A stretch of 64,000 bases of DNA from Triticum aestivum. Taxonomy: Eukaryota > Streptophyta > Magnoliopsida > Poales > Poaceae. The notes beneath the pieces are model-generated. The model saw only the letters and a list, made by a program, of their open reading frames with translations. It did not search any database and was not told where the DNA came from. Each line of letters opens with the position of its first letter. The stretch's first letter is position 1. Below are positions 46,659 through 59,432 of this stretch, in pieces. The position numbers were made by a program, and so were the translations under genes. The DNA is taken from positions 436,644,201 through 436,708,200 of the forward strand of contig NC_057801.1 of NCBI RefSeq assembly GCF_018294505.1, given 5' to 3'.

Positions 46659-49600
46659 TCAGTTGTTAGATGCGTTGCGTAGACGGTATGCACGGCCGGT
46701 AAGGACTTGGTCGATGATGAAGGGACCTTCCCATCTGGGCTTAAGTTTGTCCTTTTTCTTTTCCGGCAAGCGTAGAACTAGCTCGCCAACATTGTAAGTT
46801 TTGGCCCGTACTTCCCTGCTTTGATATCTTCGAGCCTGCTGCTGATAGAATGCGGAACGGGATTTTGCCACGTCGCGCTCCTCCTCTAAGGCGTCCAAAC
46901 TATCCTGCCGATCCAACTCGGCTTCTCTTTCTTCGTACATGCGCACGCGAGGTGAATCATGAATTATATCGCAGGGCAAAACTGCCTATGCGCCGTATAC
47001 CATAAAAATGGTGTGAATCCGGTAGTGCGGTTTGGCGTGGTCCGCAGCCCCCAGAGTACGGAGTCGAGCTCCTCTACCCAGTGCGTGTTAGATTCCGTGA
47101 GGGATCGCACTAATCTGGGTTTAATGCCGCTCATGATTAGACCGTTTGCTCGTTCGACTTGACCGTTAGTTTGAGGGTGATAGACTGAAGCGTAGTCGAC
47201 CTTGATGCCCATGTTTTTGCACCAGAGTTTAACCTTGCCGGCCGTGAAATTCGTGCCGTTATCAGTGATGATGCTGTGAGGGACGCCAAAACGGTGTACT
47301 ACCCCGGATATGAAGTCTATCACAGGTCCGGATTCGGCCGTTTTAACCGGCTTGGCCTCTATCCATTTGGTGAATTTGTCCACCATGACAAATAAGTATT
47401 TTTGCTTGTGGGTTCCCTCTTTAAGGGGTCCAACCATGTCAAGCCCCCAGACCGCGAACGGCCAAGTGATGGGTATAGTTTTGAGGGCAGTGGGTGGCAT
47501 GTGGCTTTGATTAGCAAAGAGCTGGCAACCGACGCATCGTTGGACTAGGTCCTAAGCATCTGCCCGGGCTGTCGGCCAATAAAATCCTGTACGGAAGGCC
47601 TTGCCTACAAGGGCCCGGGCTGCGGCGTGGTGCCCGCCGAGTCCGGCGTGAATTTCAGCCAGGAGATTTCGCCCTTCCTCTTCGGAGATACACCTTTGAA
47701 GGACTCCGGTTGTGCTTTTTTTATAAAGTTCTCCCTCATGGACCTTGTAGGCTTTAGATCGCCAAACTATGCAGCGAGCCTCATTTTGGTCTTCGGGAAG
47801 TTCCTGCCTAATTAAGTAGGCTAGGAATGGTTCCGCCCACGGGGCAATTACTGCCATTATTTCGTGGGCTGAAGGTGTTATTTCATTGGCTGAGCCATCG
47901 ATTGTGTCAGAATGTTCCGTGTTGGATGGTGCGGTTGTTTTCGGGTTGTTATTTCCGGACTCCTCTTCCCATAATACGGATGGCTTAAAGAGCCGCTCCA
48001 GGAAGATGTTTGGAGGGACGGCGTCGCGTTTTGCGCTGATGCGTGCCAACACGTCTGCTGCCTGGTTATTATCCCGGGCTACATGGTGGAATTCGAGTCC
48101 TTCGAACCGAGCTGACATTTTTAGGACAACATTACGGTAGGCTGCCATTTTTGGATCCTTGGCGTCAAAGTCTCCATTTACTTGGGATATTGCGAGGTTT
48201 GAATCCCCGCGCACCTCTAGGCGTTGAATACCCATGGAGATTGCCATCCGGAGACCATGTAGAAGGGCCTCGTATTCGACTGCGTTGTTGGAGTCCGTGT
48301 ACATTATTTGAAGTACATATTGGACTGTGTCTCCGGTTGGGGACGTCAAGACGATGCCAGCCCCCAAGCCAACCAACATTTTGGAGCCGTCGAAATGCAT
48401 GATCCAATTGGAGTATGCGCCGTACTCTTTAGGGAGTTCGGCTTCCGTCCATTCGGCGATGAAGTCAGCCAAAACTTGCGACTTTATAGCTCACCGTGGT
48501 TTGTAGGTTATGTCGACTGGTAAGAGCTCAATGGCCCATTTTGCAATCCTGCCCGTCGCGTTGCGATTGTTTATAATATCGTTGAGAGGTACTTCAGAGG
48601 CCACCGTTATGGAACACTCTTGAAAGTAGTGTCGCAGCTTGCGGGATGCCATGAACACCGCGTACGCTATTTTTTGATAATGTGGGTACCGGGACTTGCA
48701 TGGAGTTAAGACAGTGGATACGTACTACACTGGTTTTTGAAGAGGGAATTTGTGCCCTTCTGTTTCTCGTTCTACGACGAGTACCGCGCTGACAACTTGA
48801 TGTGTTGACGCGATATATAATAACATCGGTTCGCCCAGGTTGGGCGCGGCTAGGACCGGACTTGTTGCCAATATGGCCTTAATTTCTTTGAGTCCGGCCG
48901 TGACAGCATCCGTCCATTTGAAGTGTTCGGTGCACCGGAGGAGGCGATAGAGGGGCAGTGCCTTTTCTCCCAAACGGGAGATGAAGCGGCTTAGAGCCGC
49001 CACGCATCCAGTTAGTTTTTGTATTTGTTTGAGGTCTTTTGGGATATCCAATTGTGACAGAGCTCGGATCTTGGTTGGGTTTGCTTCAATTCCTCTACCG
49101 GATACAATGAAGCCCAAGAGCTTTCCGGCTGGTACGCCGAAAACACATTTTTCCAGGTTGAGCTTAATGTCGTATGCTCGGAGGTTGTCGAATGTAAGCC
49201 TCAAATCGTCTACTAGAGTTTCGACGTGTTTGGTCTTAATGACCACATCGTCTACGTATGCCTCCACTGTTTTGCCTATCTGGGTAGCCAGACATGTCTG
49301 AATCATGCGCTGATAGGTTGCGCCGACATTTTTGAGTCCGAAGGGCATTGTGTTGAAGCAGAATGGTCCGTATGGAGTAATGAATGATGTTGCGGCCTGG
49401 TCTTTCTCCGCCATCTTGATTTGATGGTATCCGGAGTATGCGTCGAGGAAGCACAATGAATCGTGCCCTGCGGTAGCATCGATGATTTGGTCGATGCGGG
49501 GGAGGGGGAAAGGATCCTTTGGGCAGGCCTTGTTAAGGTCTTTGAAATCGACACACAGGCGCCAGGATTTGTCCTTTTTTGGTACCATTACCAGGTTTTC

Positions 49601-51718
49601 TAGCCAGTCCGGATGTTTTATGTCTCTGATGAATCCAGCTTCTAAGAGTTTGGCTAGCTCCTCTCCCATTGCCTGTCTTTTGGGTTTGGAAAATCGCCGA
49701 AGAGCCTGTTTGACTGGCTTGAATCCTTTTAGGATATTTAGGCTGTGTTCTGCCAGCCTGCGTGGGATTCCTGGCATGTCTAAAGGGTGCCAGGCAAAAA
49801 TGTCCCAATTTTCCCAAAGGAATTCTCGCAGTGCGGCTTCTACATCAGGGTTTAATTGTGCCCCAGTGGAGGCCGTCTTTGTGGGGTCCGTTGGATGGAC
49901 CTGGAATTTGACTATTTCGTTTGCTGGTTTAAAAGAGGTGGACTTAGATCTCTTATCGAGTATCACATCGTCCCTATCCACCGTGGAGCGCAGCGTAGTG
50001 AGTTCCTCTGCCGCTAGGGCTTCGGATAGTGCCTCTAGGGCTAGTGCGGCTATCTTATTTTTAGCGCGGAGTGCTATATCTGGATCACTGACAAGAGTGA
50101 TGATTCCATTGGGCCCGGGCATTTTAAGCTTCATGTACCCGTAATGGGGTATAGCTTGGAAAATTGTGAATGCCTCTCGCCCCAACAAGGCGTGATAACC
50201 GCTGCCGAACGGGGCCACTTGGAACGTGACCTCCTCGGACCTGTAATTGTCCGGTGAGCCGAACACTACATCTAGTGTGATTTTTCCTGTGCAGCGTACT
50301 TCCCGACTTGGGATTATTCCTCTAAAGGTTGTGCTGCTTCGCTCAATGCGGCTCCAGTCAGTTTCCATTTTTTGGAGGGTTTCCTCGTAGATGAGGTTTA
50401 ATCCAGTGCCGCCATCCATGAGTACCTTGGTGAGACGAAAGCCATCCACTATCAGACTGAGGACCAATGCGGCTGGTGCTCGGGCTGTTCGGAATTTAGG
50501 TTCGTCACTGGCATTGAAGGTGATAGCCGTGTCGCTCCATGGATTTGCTGTTGCTACTTCGTAGACTTCGGCGAGGCTGCAGATTGTTCGTTTCTGCATA
50601 TTATTTGATGCGAAAGTCTCGAAGACTGTTAATACCGTACTGGTACTGTTGGGCTGGTTACCTGGGGCTAGAAAACCTTCGCCACTTTTGGCCACCTGCC
50701 GTAGTATCCAACATGCTCAAAGGCTATGTGTTGGAGTGGCGCCCTCTGTATTATGGATTTTACAGGGTCCGTTGAGCCATCCCTCCAGTACGGTTCTGTG
50801 CCCTTTAGGGGGTTTTTGCTTTTTGGTTTTTAACCCAGGTGCTTGAGTATGACGCACCCTTTTATTTCGAACTAGGGTTGTGTTCAGGGTCGGATTGTCC
50901 CAAAACCTGGTTTCGGTTTTCCAGGCACTCTCCATCGCACAGTATTTTTGTACTATGGTTGCCAGGTCGGCGAAGCGTGTAACTTCGCGACGACTTATGG
51001 CGTTCATGATTCCCTTGTCCGTGCAATTGTTGCAGAAAATTGAGATTGCGCTTTCCTCACGGCAGTCCTTTATCCTGTCCATAACCAAGAGGAATCTGGC
51101 CCAGTAATGATGTATTGTTTCATCGGGCTCTTGTCGTATTCGAGATAGATCGCTTATGTTTGGGTGGGAAGGCGGAATTAAATTCGGAACCCTGCCCAAT
51201 CTGAGGCTCAAAGGCCGAGAAGTTTCCGGATTTGGAAGCTTGGATTGTTGGATGTTATCCAACGGATCTGGTCCGATGCCTGACTTTAGGTTCAGTACTT
51301 GATTGACGTCCGTCCCTCCATGGGAATCCGGCATGGAGGGATCGAGAATCCGGACATAACTAGTTTTTAACGTAGAAGAAGAGTCGCCGCATTGTTCCTC
51401 TACCACAACAACGTGGTGGGTAGCCTGGGGAGAGTTAATTTCTCTCAGATCAGTTTTAAGCCCAATCTGATCGTAGTCTGTAGCGACTCCCAGGGCGGCG
51501 ATGCGATCCAAGAGCTCATTTACAGAGGAGAGCTCCGTTGGATCTAGCTGCTCGGCGAATTCCGAGTTGACGTGAAGATCGCTTTTGATGACCTGAGAGG
51601 TCATTGTTGGAGCGGTGGCCGAACTGGCGGTCATAAGAAAATCGCCCAGCCGGATAGTTTGCCCGGTGGCCAAAGCTCCCTTGACGACGGCGCCGTCTTT
51701 AAAGACGGGAAAAGGCAT
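46659..51718 (-). pseudogene. gag-pol polyprotein of element C, lightly broken
   Basis: Starts at MPFPVFKDG (51718) and ends at TGA 46659. Gag runs to a TGA at 50717, where B keeps an Arg codon. The next frame (50695-48725) holds protease with Asp in LMDGGTGLN at residue 94, RT with LDAYSGYHQI at 417-426 and YVDD at 480-483, and the start of RNase H. RNase H continues at 48472 (HFDGSK, then NNAVEYEALL and VRGDSNLAI). The integrase core (47500-46964) has D21, D80 and E116, a perfect DD35E spacing, followed by a GPF-type module (KPRWEGPFIIDQ). Breaks: TGA 50717, TAG 48725, TGA 48491, TAG 47552, and a one-base loss plus stop near 47000. Confidence 0.93.
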
Positions 51719-51765
51719 CCCTCCTGATTGCGACGGCACAGAGGAACTCTCAATGAAAGCACCAA

Positions 51766-52238
51766 TGTCGGTGTCAAAACCGGTGGATCTCGGGTAGGGG
51801 GTCACGAACTGTGCGCCTAGGCGGATGGTAACAGGAGACAAGGGACACAATGTTTTACCCAAGTTCGGGACCTCTTGATGGAGGTAAAACCCTACGTCCT
51901 GCTTTATTGATATTGATGATGTGGGTATTACAAGAGTAGATCTACCACGAGATCAAGGAGGCTAAACCCTAGAAGCTAGCCTATGGTATGATTGTTGTTC
52001 GTCCTACGGACTAAAGCCATCCGGTTTATATAGACACCGGAGAGGGCTAGGGTTACACAGAGTCGGTTACAATGGTAGGAGATCTACATATCCGTATCGC
52101 CAAGCTTGCCTTCCACGCCAAGGAAAGTCCCGTTCGGACACGGGACGAAGTCTTCAATCTTGTATCTTCATAGTCTTGGAGTCCATACGATGATGATAGT
52201 TCAGCTGTCCGGACACCCCCTAGTCCGGGACTCCCTCA
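51766..52238 (-). repeat. 5' LTR of element C
   Basis: 473 bp. The reversed TATA box is tttatata at 52025-52032, within ccggtttatatagacaccgg. This is the promoter that would drive gag-pol leftward. It is followed on its left by the leader ttggtgctttcattgagag on the minus strand. Confidence 0.92.
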
Positions 52239-53681
52239 ATGAGGGTGAGTTCCATCAGCACAACGGCATGACGAGGGTGATGATGATGCTACCGGTGCAG
52301 GGCTTCGTCTAAGCACTGCGATGGTATGATCGAGGTGTGTAACTGTGCAGGGGGCACCGCACACGGTTGGGAGAGAAAGTTGTGTGTTGTAGGGTGCCCC
52401 CCTGCCCCTGTATATAAAGGAGCAAGGGGGAGGCTAGCCTGATCTCCTAGGGCGTGCCAGGAGAGGGGAATCCTACTAGGAAGAAGGAAGGAAGAGGGGG
52501 AAGGGAAGGAAAGGGGGGCGCCGCCCCCTTCCCCTAGTCCAATTCGGACCCAAAAGGGGGGGGCGCGTCCAGCCCCTCCCGGCCCTTCCTCTCTTCCCAC
52601 TAAGGCCCATCGAGGCCCATTAGTTCCCCTCGGGCCTTCGGGTAACCCTCCGGCACTCCGGTTTTATCCGAAACTTTCCGAAACACTTTCGGTGTCCGAA
52701 TATAGCCATCCAATATATCACTTTATGTCTCGACCATTTTGAGACTCCTCGTCACATCCGTGATCTCATCCGGGACTCCAAACAAACTTTGGTAACCAAA
52801 AACACATAACTCATAATACATGTCGTCATCGAACGTTAAGCGTGCAGACCCTACGGGTTCGAGTACTATGTAGACATGACCGAGACACATCTCCGGTCAA
52901 TAACCAATAACGGAACCTGGATGCTCATATTGGCTCCTACATATTCTACAAAGATCTTTATCGGCCAAACCGCCATAACATACGTTGTTCCCTTTGTCAT
53001 CGGTATGTTACTTGCCCGAGATTCGACCGCCGGTATCATCATACCTAGTTCAATCTCGTTACCAGCAAGTCTCTTTACTCGTTCCGTAATACTTCATCCG
53101 GCAACTAAATCATTAGTTACAATGCTTGCAAGGCCTATAGTGATGAGCATTACTGAGAGGGCCCAGAGATACCTCTCTGAAACACGGAGTGACAAATCCT
53201 AATATCGATCTATGCCAACCCAACAAACATCTTTAGAGACACCTGTACAACATCTTTTTAATCACCCATTTACGTTGTGACGTTTGATAGCACACAAAGT
53301 GTTCCTCCGGTATTCGGGAGCTGCATAATCTCATAGTCTGAGGAACATGTATAAGTCATGAAGAAAGCAGTAGCAATGAAACTGCAATGATCATAATGCT
53401 AAGCTAACGGATGGGTCATGTCCATCACATCATTCTCCTAATGATGTGATCCCGTTCATCAAATGACAACACATGTCTATGGTTAGGAAACATAACCATC
53501 TTTGATTAACGAGCTAGTCAAGTAGAGGCATACTAGGGAGAATATGTTTTGTCTATGTATTCACACATGTACTAAGTTTCCGGTTAATACAATTCTAGCA
53601 TGAATAATAAACATTTATCATTAAATAAGGAAATAAATAATAACTTTATTATTGCCTCTAGGGCATTTTTCCTTCATCCAC

Positions 53682-54066
53682 ATGGGGCCCACGAGGAAGG
53701 GGGACGCGCCCAGGGGGGTCGCGCCCTGTACCCTCGTGACCAACTGGTGGGTCCCCCTGGTGTGTTCTATGTGCCAAAAATTCTTAAATATTCTACAAAA
53801 AATCATACTCCATTTTCAGGGCATTTGGAGAACTTTTATTTTCGGGGTATTTTTTTATTACATGGATAATTTAAAAAATAGACAGAAAATACTATTTTTG
53901 CTTTATTTATTCAAAATAAAAGAAAGTAAAAGGAGGGTATAGAAGGTTGTGCTTTCTAACTTCATCCATCTCATGCTCATCAAAAGGAATCCACTAATAA
54001 GGTTGATCAAGTCTTGTTAACAAACCTCTTCTGAATAACATGAAACCAGAGAATTTTCGAATAACA
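53682..54066 (-). other. Element D spacer with an LTR-like relic
   Basis: 53682-53860 resembles part of D's own LTR (compare 33910-34090): agggggacgcgcccaggggg, 'accctcgtg', 'gtgggtccccct', then 'ggagaacttttatt'. It lies exactly where RT-integrase would be, between protease and the ATHILA ORF1-like frame, and in the same orientation as the LTRs. The rest is AT-rich and non-coding. I read it as a diverged LTR fragment left from the event that removed pol. Confidence 0.5.
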
Positions 54067-56806
54067 CTAAGTTACCTCAACAGGGATATGCATGTCCCCA
54101 ACAATAAGAATATCATATTTCTTTTTGACAGTAGGAAGAGAGAATTCAAAACCTCCAATAGTAATCGTTGAAATTTTTCCAATAGAATTGATATTATGAA
54201 CTTGAGGTTGTTTCTTCAGAAAGTGTACCGTATGCTCATTACCATTAACATGAAAAGTGACATTGCCTTTGTTGGAATCAATAATAGCCCCTGCAGTATT
54301 CAAAAAGGGTCTACCAAGTATGATCGACATACTATCGTCCTCGAGAATATGAAGAATAACAAAGTCCGTTAGAATAGTAATGTTTGCAAACACAGCAGGC
54401 ACATCCTCACAAATACCTATGGGTATAGCGGTTGATTTATCAGCCATTTGCAAAGAGATTTCAGTAGGTGTCAACTTATTCAAATCAAGTCTACGATACA
54501 AAGAGAAAGGCATAACACTAACACCGGCTCCAAGATCACATAAAGCAGTTTTAACATGGTTTCTTTTAATGGAGCATGGTATAGTAGGTACTCCTAGATC
54601 TCCTAGTTTCTTTGGTATTCCACCCTTAAAGGTATAATTAGCAAGCATGGTGGAAATTTCAGCTTCCAGTATCTTTCTTTTATTTGTAACAATATCTTTC
54701 ATATACTTAGCATAAGGATTCATTTTAAGCATATCAGTCAAACGCATACGCGAAAAGATAGGTCTAATCATTTCAGCAAAGCGCTCAAAATCCTCATCAT
54801 CCTTTTTCTTGGATGGCTTAGGAGGAAAAGGAATGGGTTTCTGAACCCATGGTTCTCTTTCTTTACCGTGCTTTCTAGCAACGAAATCTCTCTTATCATA
54901 ATGTTGATTCTTTGATTGTGGGTTATCAAGATCAGCAGCAGGTTCAATCTCTACATCATTGTTATTAGTAGGTTGAGCATCAACATGAACATCATCATTA
55001 AAATTATCACTAGGTTGATGTTCATTACCAAATTATGTTTCAGGATTAGAAATAGAAATATCATTGGGATTCTCAGGTGTGTCTATAACAGGTTCACTAG
55101 AAGCATGCAAATTCCTATCATTTTTCTTTTTATTTTTCTTAGTAGGACCAGGTGTATCAGTATTAGTTCTCTGAGAATCTTGCTCAACTCTCTTAGGATG
55201 GCCCTCAGGATACAAAGGTTCCTGGGTCATTTTACCACCTCTAGTCATAACTCTAACAGCATTATCATTGTTCCCTAATTCATTGAGCAAATCATCTTGT
55301 GCCTTAAGTACTTGTTCTACTTGAGTGGTAACTATGGATGCATGTTTGCTAATAAGCTTAAGGTCACCTTTAAGTCTAGACATATGATCACTCGAGTGTT
55401 CAACCATATAAGCATTACGTTTCAATTGTCTACCAACATAAGCATTGAAGTTTTCTTGTTTAACAATGAAATTATCAAACTCATCCAAGCATTGACTAGC
55501 AGACTTATCATGAGGAATATCACCTTCATCAAATCTATAAAGTGAATTTACCTTTACTACCTGTGTCGGGTTATCAAGACCATGTATTTCTTCAATAGGT
55601 GGTAAATTCTTAACATCTTCAGCTTTAATACCTTTTTCTTTCATATATTTCTTTGCCTCTTGCATATCTTCAGGACTGAGAAATAGAATACCCCTTTTCT
55701 TTGGAGTTGGCTTAGGAGTTGGTTCAGGAAGTGTCCAATCATTATCATTACTCAATATATTATTCAATAGCAATTCAGCTTTCTCAGTAGTTCTTTCCCT
55801 GAAAACACAACCAGCGCCAACTATCCAGGTGGTCTCTGGAAGCATCGGTTAGTCCATTATAAAAGATATCAAGTATTTCATTTTTCTTGAGAGGATGATC
55901 GGGAAAAGCATTAAGTAATCAGAGAAGCCTCCCCCAAGCTTATGGGAGACTCTCTTCTTCAATTTGCAAAAAATAAAATATTTCCCTTAAGGCGGCTTGT
56001 TTCTTATGAGCGGGAAAATATTTTGCAGAGAAGTAATCGATCATGTCCTGGGGACTACGCACACAACCAGGAGCAAGAGAATTAAACCATATCTTAGCAT
56101 CACCCTTTAATGAGAAAGGAAACAATTTAAGGATATAATAATAGCGAGTTTTTTCCTCATGAGTAAATAGGGTGGCTATATCATTCAATTTAGTAAGATG
56201 TGCCACAACAGTTTCAGATTCATAGCCATAGAAAGGATCAGATTCAACCAAAGTAATTAACTCAGGATCGACAGAGAATTCATAATCCTTATCAGTAACA
56301 CAAATAGATGAAGTAGCAAAAGCAGGGTCATATTTCATTCTAGCATTTAGAGACTTTTCTTTTAGCTTAGCTAACAGTTTCTTATGATCATATCTATCAT
56401 TGCAAGCAAAAAGGTCTCTAGCAGTTTCTTCATCCATAACCTAACCCTCAGGAACAATAGGCAATTCATATCTAGGGGGAGAATCTTCATCATCACTTTC
56501 ATCAATATCTTCAATTTGAATAATTTCATTCTCTCTAACCCTAGCAAGTTGTTCATCAAGAAATTCACCTAATGCCACATTATTATAAAGCAGAGAAGTA
56601 GTTTCATCATAAGCATCATGCATAGAAGAAGTGGCATCATCAATAACATGCGACATACCAGAATCAATAGCAGGTGTAGGTGTCGCAAGTTTACTTAAAA
56701 CAGAAGGTGAATCAAGTGCAGAGCTAGATGGCAGTTCCTTACCTCCCCTCGTAGTTGAGGAAAAAATCTTGGTTCTTTCATATTTCAAGCTCCTCATAGT
56801 GATCAA
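54067..56806 (-). pseudogene. gag-protease of element D, broken
   Basis: Runs from about 56806 to a stop at 54067. The capsid part (about 56430-55940) shows the retrotransposon gag pattern FPFSLKGDAKIWFNSLAPG. A Lys/Pro rich middle (about 55845-55033) includes a long helical part. The protease part (54771-54067) has ALCDLGAGVSVMP as the active-site region and IILGRPFLNTAGAIID as its second half. Breaks: TAG at 56441 (CAG expected from the frame context), TAA at 55940 with more stops just after, a frame change before 55845, and a stop at 55033. It has the normal Athila gag-protease order but nothing of RT follows. Confidence 0.87.
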
Positions 56807-56845
56807 CAGATATAAATCCTAAGTGACTCAAACAATAGAGCTATG

Positions 56846-56864
56846 CTCCCCGGCAAAGGCGCCA
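56846..56864 (-). promoter_or_regulatory. Primer binding site of element D
   Basis: ctccccggcaaaggcgcca matches the tRNA-Asp 3' end with one mismatch (a for c). It lies 11 bp from the 5' LTR border at 56876. Athila-lineage elements commonly use this tRNA. Confidence 0.85.
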
Positions 56865-56875
56865 GAAAAAGGTCT

Positions 56876-58279
56876 TGATAACCCACAAGTATAGGGGATC
56901 GCAACAGTTTTCGAGGGTAGAGTATTCAACCCAAATTTATCGATTTGACACAAGGTAAGCCAAAGAATATTCTCAAGTATTAGCAGCTGAGTTGTCAATT
57001 CAACCACACCTGAAATACTTAATATCAGCAACAAAGTATTTAGTAGCATAGTAGTATGGAAATAACAATAACGGTGGCAAAAGTAACAGTAGGAGTTTTG
57101 TAGCAATTGTAACAGTGGCAACGGAGAAGTAACTAAGCAAAGATCAATATGAAACGAGCTCATAGGCAATGGATCAATGATAGATAATTATGTCGGATGC
57201 AATTCATCATGCAACAGTAATAGCATAGGGTGACACAGAACTAGCTCTAGTTCATCGATGTAATGTAGGCATGTGTTCTGAATATAGTCATACGTGCTTA
57301 TGGAAAAGAACTTGCATGAAATCTTTTGTCCTACCCTCCCGTGGCAGCGGGGTCCTATTGGAAACTAAGGGATATTAAGGCCTCCTTTTAATAGAGTACC
57401 GGACCAAAGCATTAACACTTAGTGAATACATGAACTCCTCAAACTACGGTCATCATCGGGAAGTGTCCTGACTATTGTCACTCCAGGGTTTGCCGGATCA
57501 TAACATGTAGTAGGTGACTATAACTTGCAAGATAGGATCAAGGACTCACATATATTCATGAAAACATAATAGGTTCAGATCTGAAATCATGGCACTCGGG
57601 CCTAGTGACAAGCATTAAGCATGGCAAAGTCATAGCAACATCAATCTTAAAACATAATGGATACTAGGGATCAAACCCTAACAAAACTAACTCGATTACA
57701 TGGTAAATCTCATCCAATCCATCACCTTCCAGCAAGCCTACGATGTGCTTACTCACGCATGGCAGTGAGCATCATGAAATTGGTGATGGGGGATGGTTGA
57801 TGATGACGATGGCGATGGATTCCCCTCTCCGAGCCCCGAACGGACTCCAGATCAGGCCTCCCGAGGAAGATTAGGGCTTGGCGGCGGCTCCGTATCGTAA
57901 AACACAATAAACCCTTCTCTCTGATTTTTTTTCTCCCCGAACGTGAATATATAGAGTTGGGGTTGAGGTCGGTGGAGGTCCAGGGGACCCACGAGGCACG
58001 GGGGCGCCCCCAGGGGGGTGGGCACGCCTTGCACCCTCGTGGACAGGGTGTAGGTCCCACTCTATTAATTCTTTCGCCAATATTTTTTATTAATTCCAAA
58101 ACGTGACTCCGTGGAGTTTCAGGACATTCCGAGAACTTCTATTTCTGCGCAAAAATAACAACATGGAAATTCTGCTGAAAACAGCGTCAGTCCGGGTTAG
58201 TTTCATTCAAATCATGCAAGTTAGAGTCCAAAACAAGGGCAAAAGTGTTTGGAAAAGTAGATACATTGGAGACGTATCA
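56876..58279 (-). repeat. 5' LTR of element D, intact
   Basis: 1404 bp, tgataacccacaag...gagacgtatca on the plus strand. It equals the length of the 3' LTR after removal of element E. A TATA-like tatatagagttgg lies near 57948-57958 (compare atatatagagttgg at 33870-33882 in the 3' LTR). Confidence 0.93.
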
Positions 58280-58284
58280 GGTTG

Positions 58285-58980
58285 CATGCTTAGACCCCAT
58301 GCAAGAAATGGGAATGAATGACAAACACCTTGCCACCGTCGCTCGACCGCAAACATTGAGGTACATGATTTTTAAATTTTAGTAAATCCAAAACTCGTCT
58401 GAAATTCATGAAACTTGGCATGCTATCATGGAACGGCATCAACATGTTGTGGTAAAAAAATTGTCACATTTGGGGAAGGTTTGTGTCTAAGCTTCTCACA
58501 CACTAGAGCTTCTAACAACAAGCCTCTTGGTTCCGGTAGGGAATGTGCCTCCTTGGTGGATGAAACGATATTTGTTGCCTCTTCCTGTTTTCAATTTTTT
58601 CCTAGTGGCAACATAGAGCAACAGGTGTGTCATGTTAAAATTTGCAATTTCAGGGTTCGTTTGGACATTTTTATACATTAACTAAGTTTTCTAGGCATTT
58701 TATGTGCATAATTCAAATTTGAACTACATACACATGCTCCAATGCAGAAAAATGGGTTGACATATCAAATGTGTGTCCTTGGGTGCATGCTTAGGTCCCA
58801 TGCAAGAAATGGGAATGAATTTCAAACACTATGGCGTTGTTGATTGCCGGCAAAACATGGAGATACTTTGTTTTTAAATTCTAGCAAATCCAAAACTCGT
58901 CTAAAATTCATGAAACTTGGCATGCTATCATGGAGTGGCACCCGACATGTTGTGGTATTTTTGTGTCCATTTTGAGAGAA
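58285..58980. repeat. Tandem array, period about 500 bp, right part
   Basis: Continues the array of 23200-24838 directly across the ggttg target site of element D. Landmarks gcaagaaatg at 58301 and 58802 are 501 bp apart. The array fades near 58960-58980. Confidence 0.83.
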
Positions 58981-59432
58981 GGCGCACTCGAATAATAGCC
59001 AACAAAGGCATTTTGAAACAAATAGCTACCAGTTTAACATCTCAAACATTTGTATAATTTAAATCATGTGCATTTTGTTAACCATTCATGTGACGCCACG
59101 TGTCACACTTTTAATGGCTAGGAGGTGTTGTGCGGACAGCTGCTTGACTGAACTGGAGGCGTGCGAGTGCAGTTCCCTGTGCAGGCTGACCGAGAGGCGT
59201 GCAAGCTCTCCTCCAATGCGCAGGCTCACCGGGAAGCATGTGAGTTGTATGCTACGCATGCTCACTGGAAAGCGAGCCCTTTGACTTCCATGGCCACCCG
59301 CCTTGCTCGCACCCTCTCCATTAATGGCGCCGGAGCCGCTGTTTAATACAGGCGACCTTACTGTTCGCCTCCCATTCCCCTCCCATAGACCTCCACAAAC
59401 GTCGTGGAGTAGAAGGATCATCTGCCACTAGT

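Larger units (their letters stand above)
42236..52238 (-). mobile_element. Element C: Ty3/Gypsy retrotransposon with antisense gene (Fatima-like)
   Basis: 10,003 bp with two LTRs of exactly 473 bp (42236-42708 and 51766-52238) differing at about 18 positions (3.8%). Flanks acgag (42231-42235) and atgag (52239-52243) are a TSD with one CpG-type change. Minus-strand gag-pol covers 51718-46659, and a plus-strand spliced gene covers 43036-45816. It is the best-preserved autonomous-type copy in the window, with all catalytic motifs of protease, RT, RNase H and integrase visible, but it is disabled by several stops and a frameshift. Confidence 0.95.
41981..53676 (-). mobile_element. Angela-type Copia solo LTR, interrupted by element C
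   Basis: The LTR pieces are 41981-42235 and 52239-53676, together 1688 bp once C and its duplicated target are removed. It ends cctctagggcatttttccttca, the reversed LTR start TGAAGGAAAAATGCCC. The left border is tattggg, where TG is expected after a change. It is flanked by identical 5-bp duplications, tccac (41976-41980 and 53677-53681), and no internal Copia sequence is present, so it is a true solo LTR made by LTR-LTR recombination before C arrived. Confidence 0.88.
24839..58279 (-). mobile_element. Element D: Athila-lineage Gypsy retrotransposon (Sabrina-like) without pol
   Basis: Bounded by a perfect 5-bp TSD ggttg (24834-24838 and 58280-58284). Without its three nested insertions it is about 9.5 kb. 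The two LTRs are each 1404 bp once element E is removed. Minus-strand order: 5' LTR 56876-58279, tRNA-Asp-type primer site 56846-56864, gag-protease 56806-54067, a spacer, ATHILA ORF1-like frame 41447-40515, non-coding tail, polypurine tract, 3' LTR ending 24839. RT, RNase H and integrase are absent. LTR divergence over the first ~360 bp is about 8% by eye, the highest in the window. Confidence 0.92.

Noticed and set aside
49482..50144. 220-codon plus-strand frame within element C
   Set aside because: It is the antisense shadow of the protease/RT part of the minus-strand pol; the same shadow recurs at 14079-14730 in element B.
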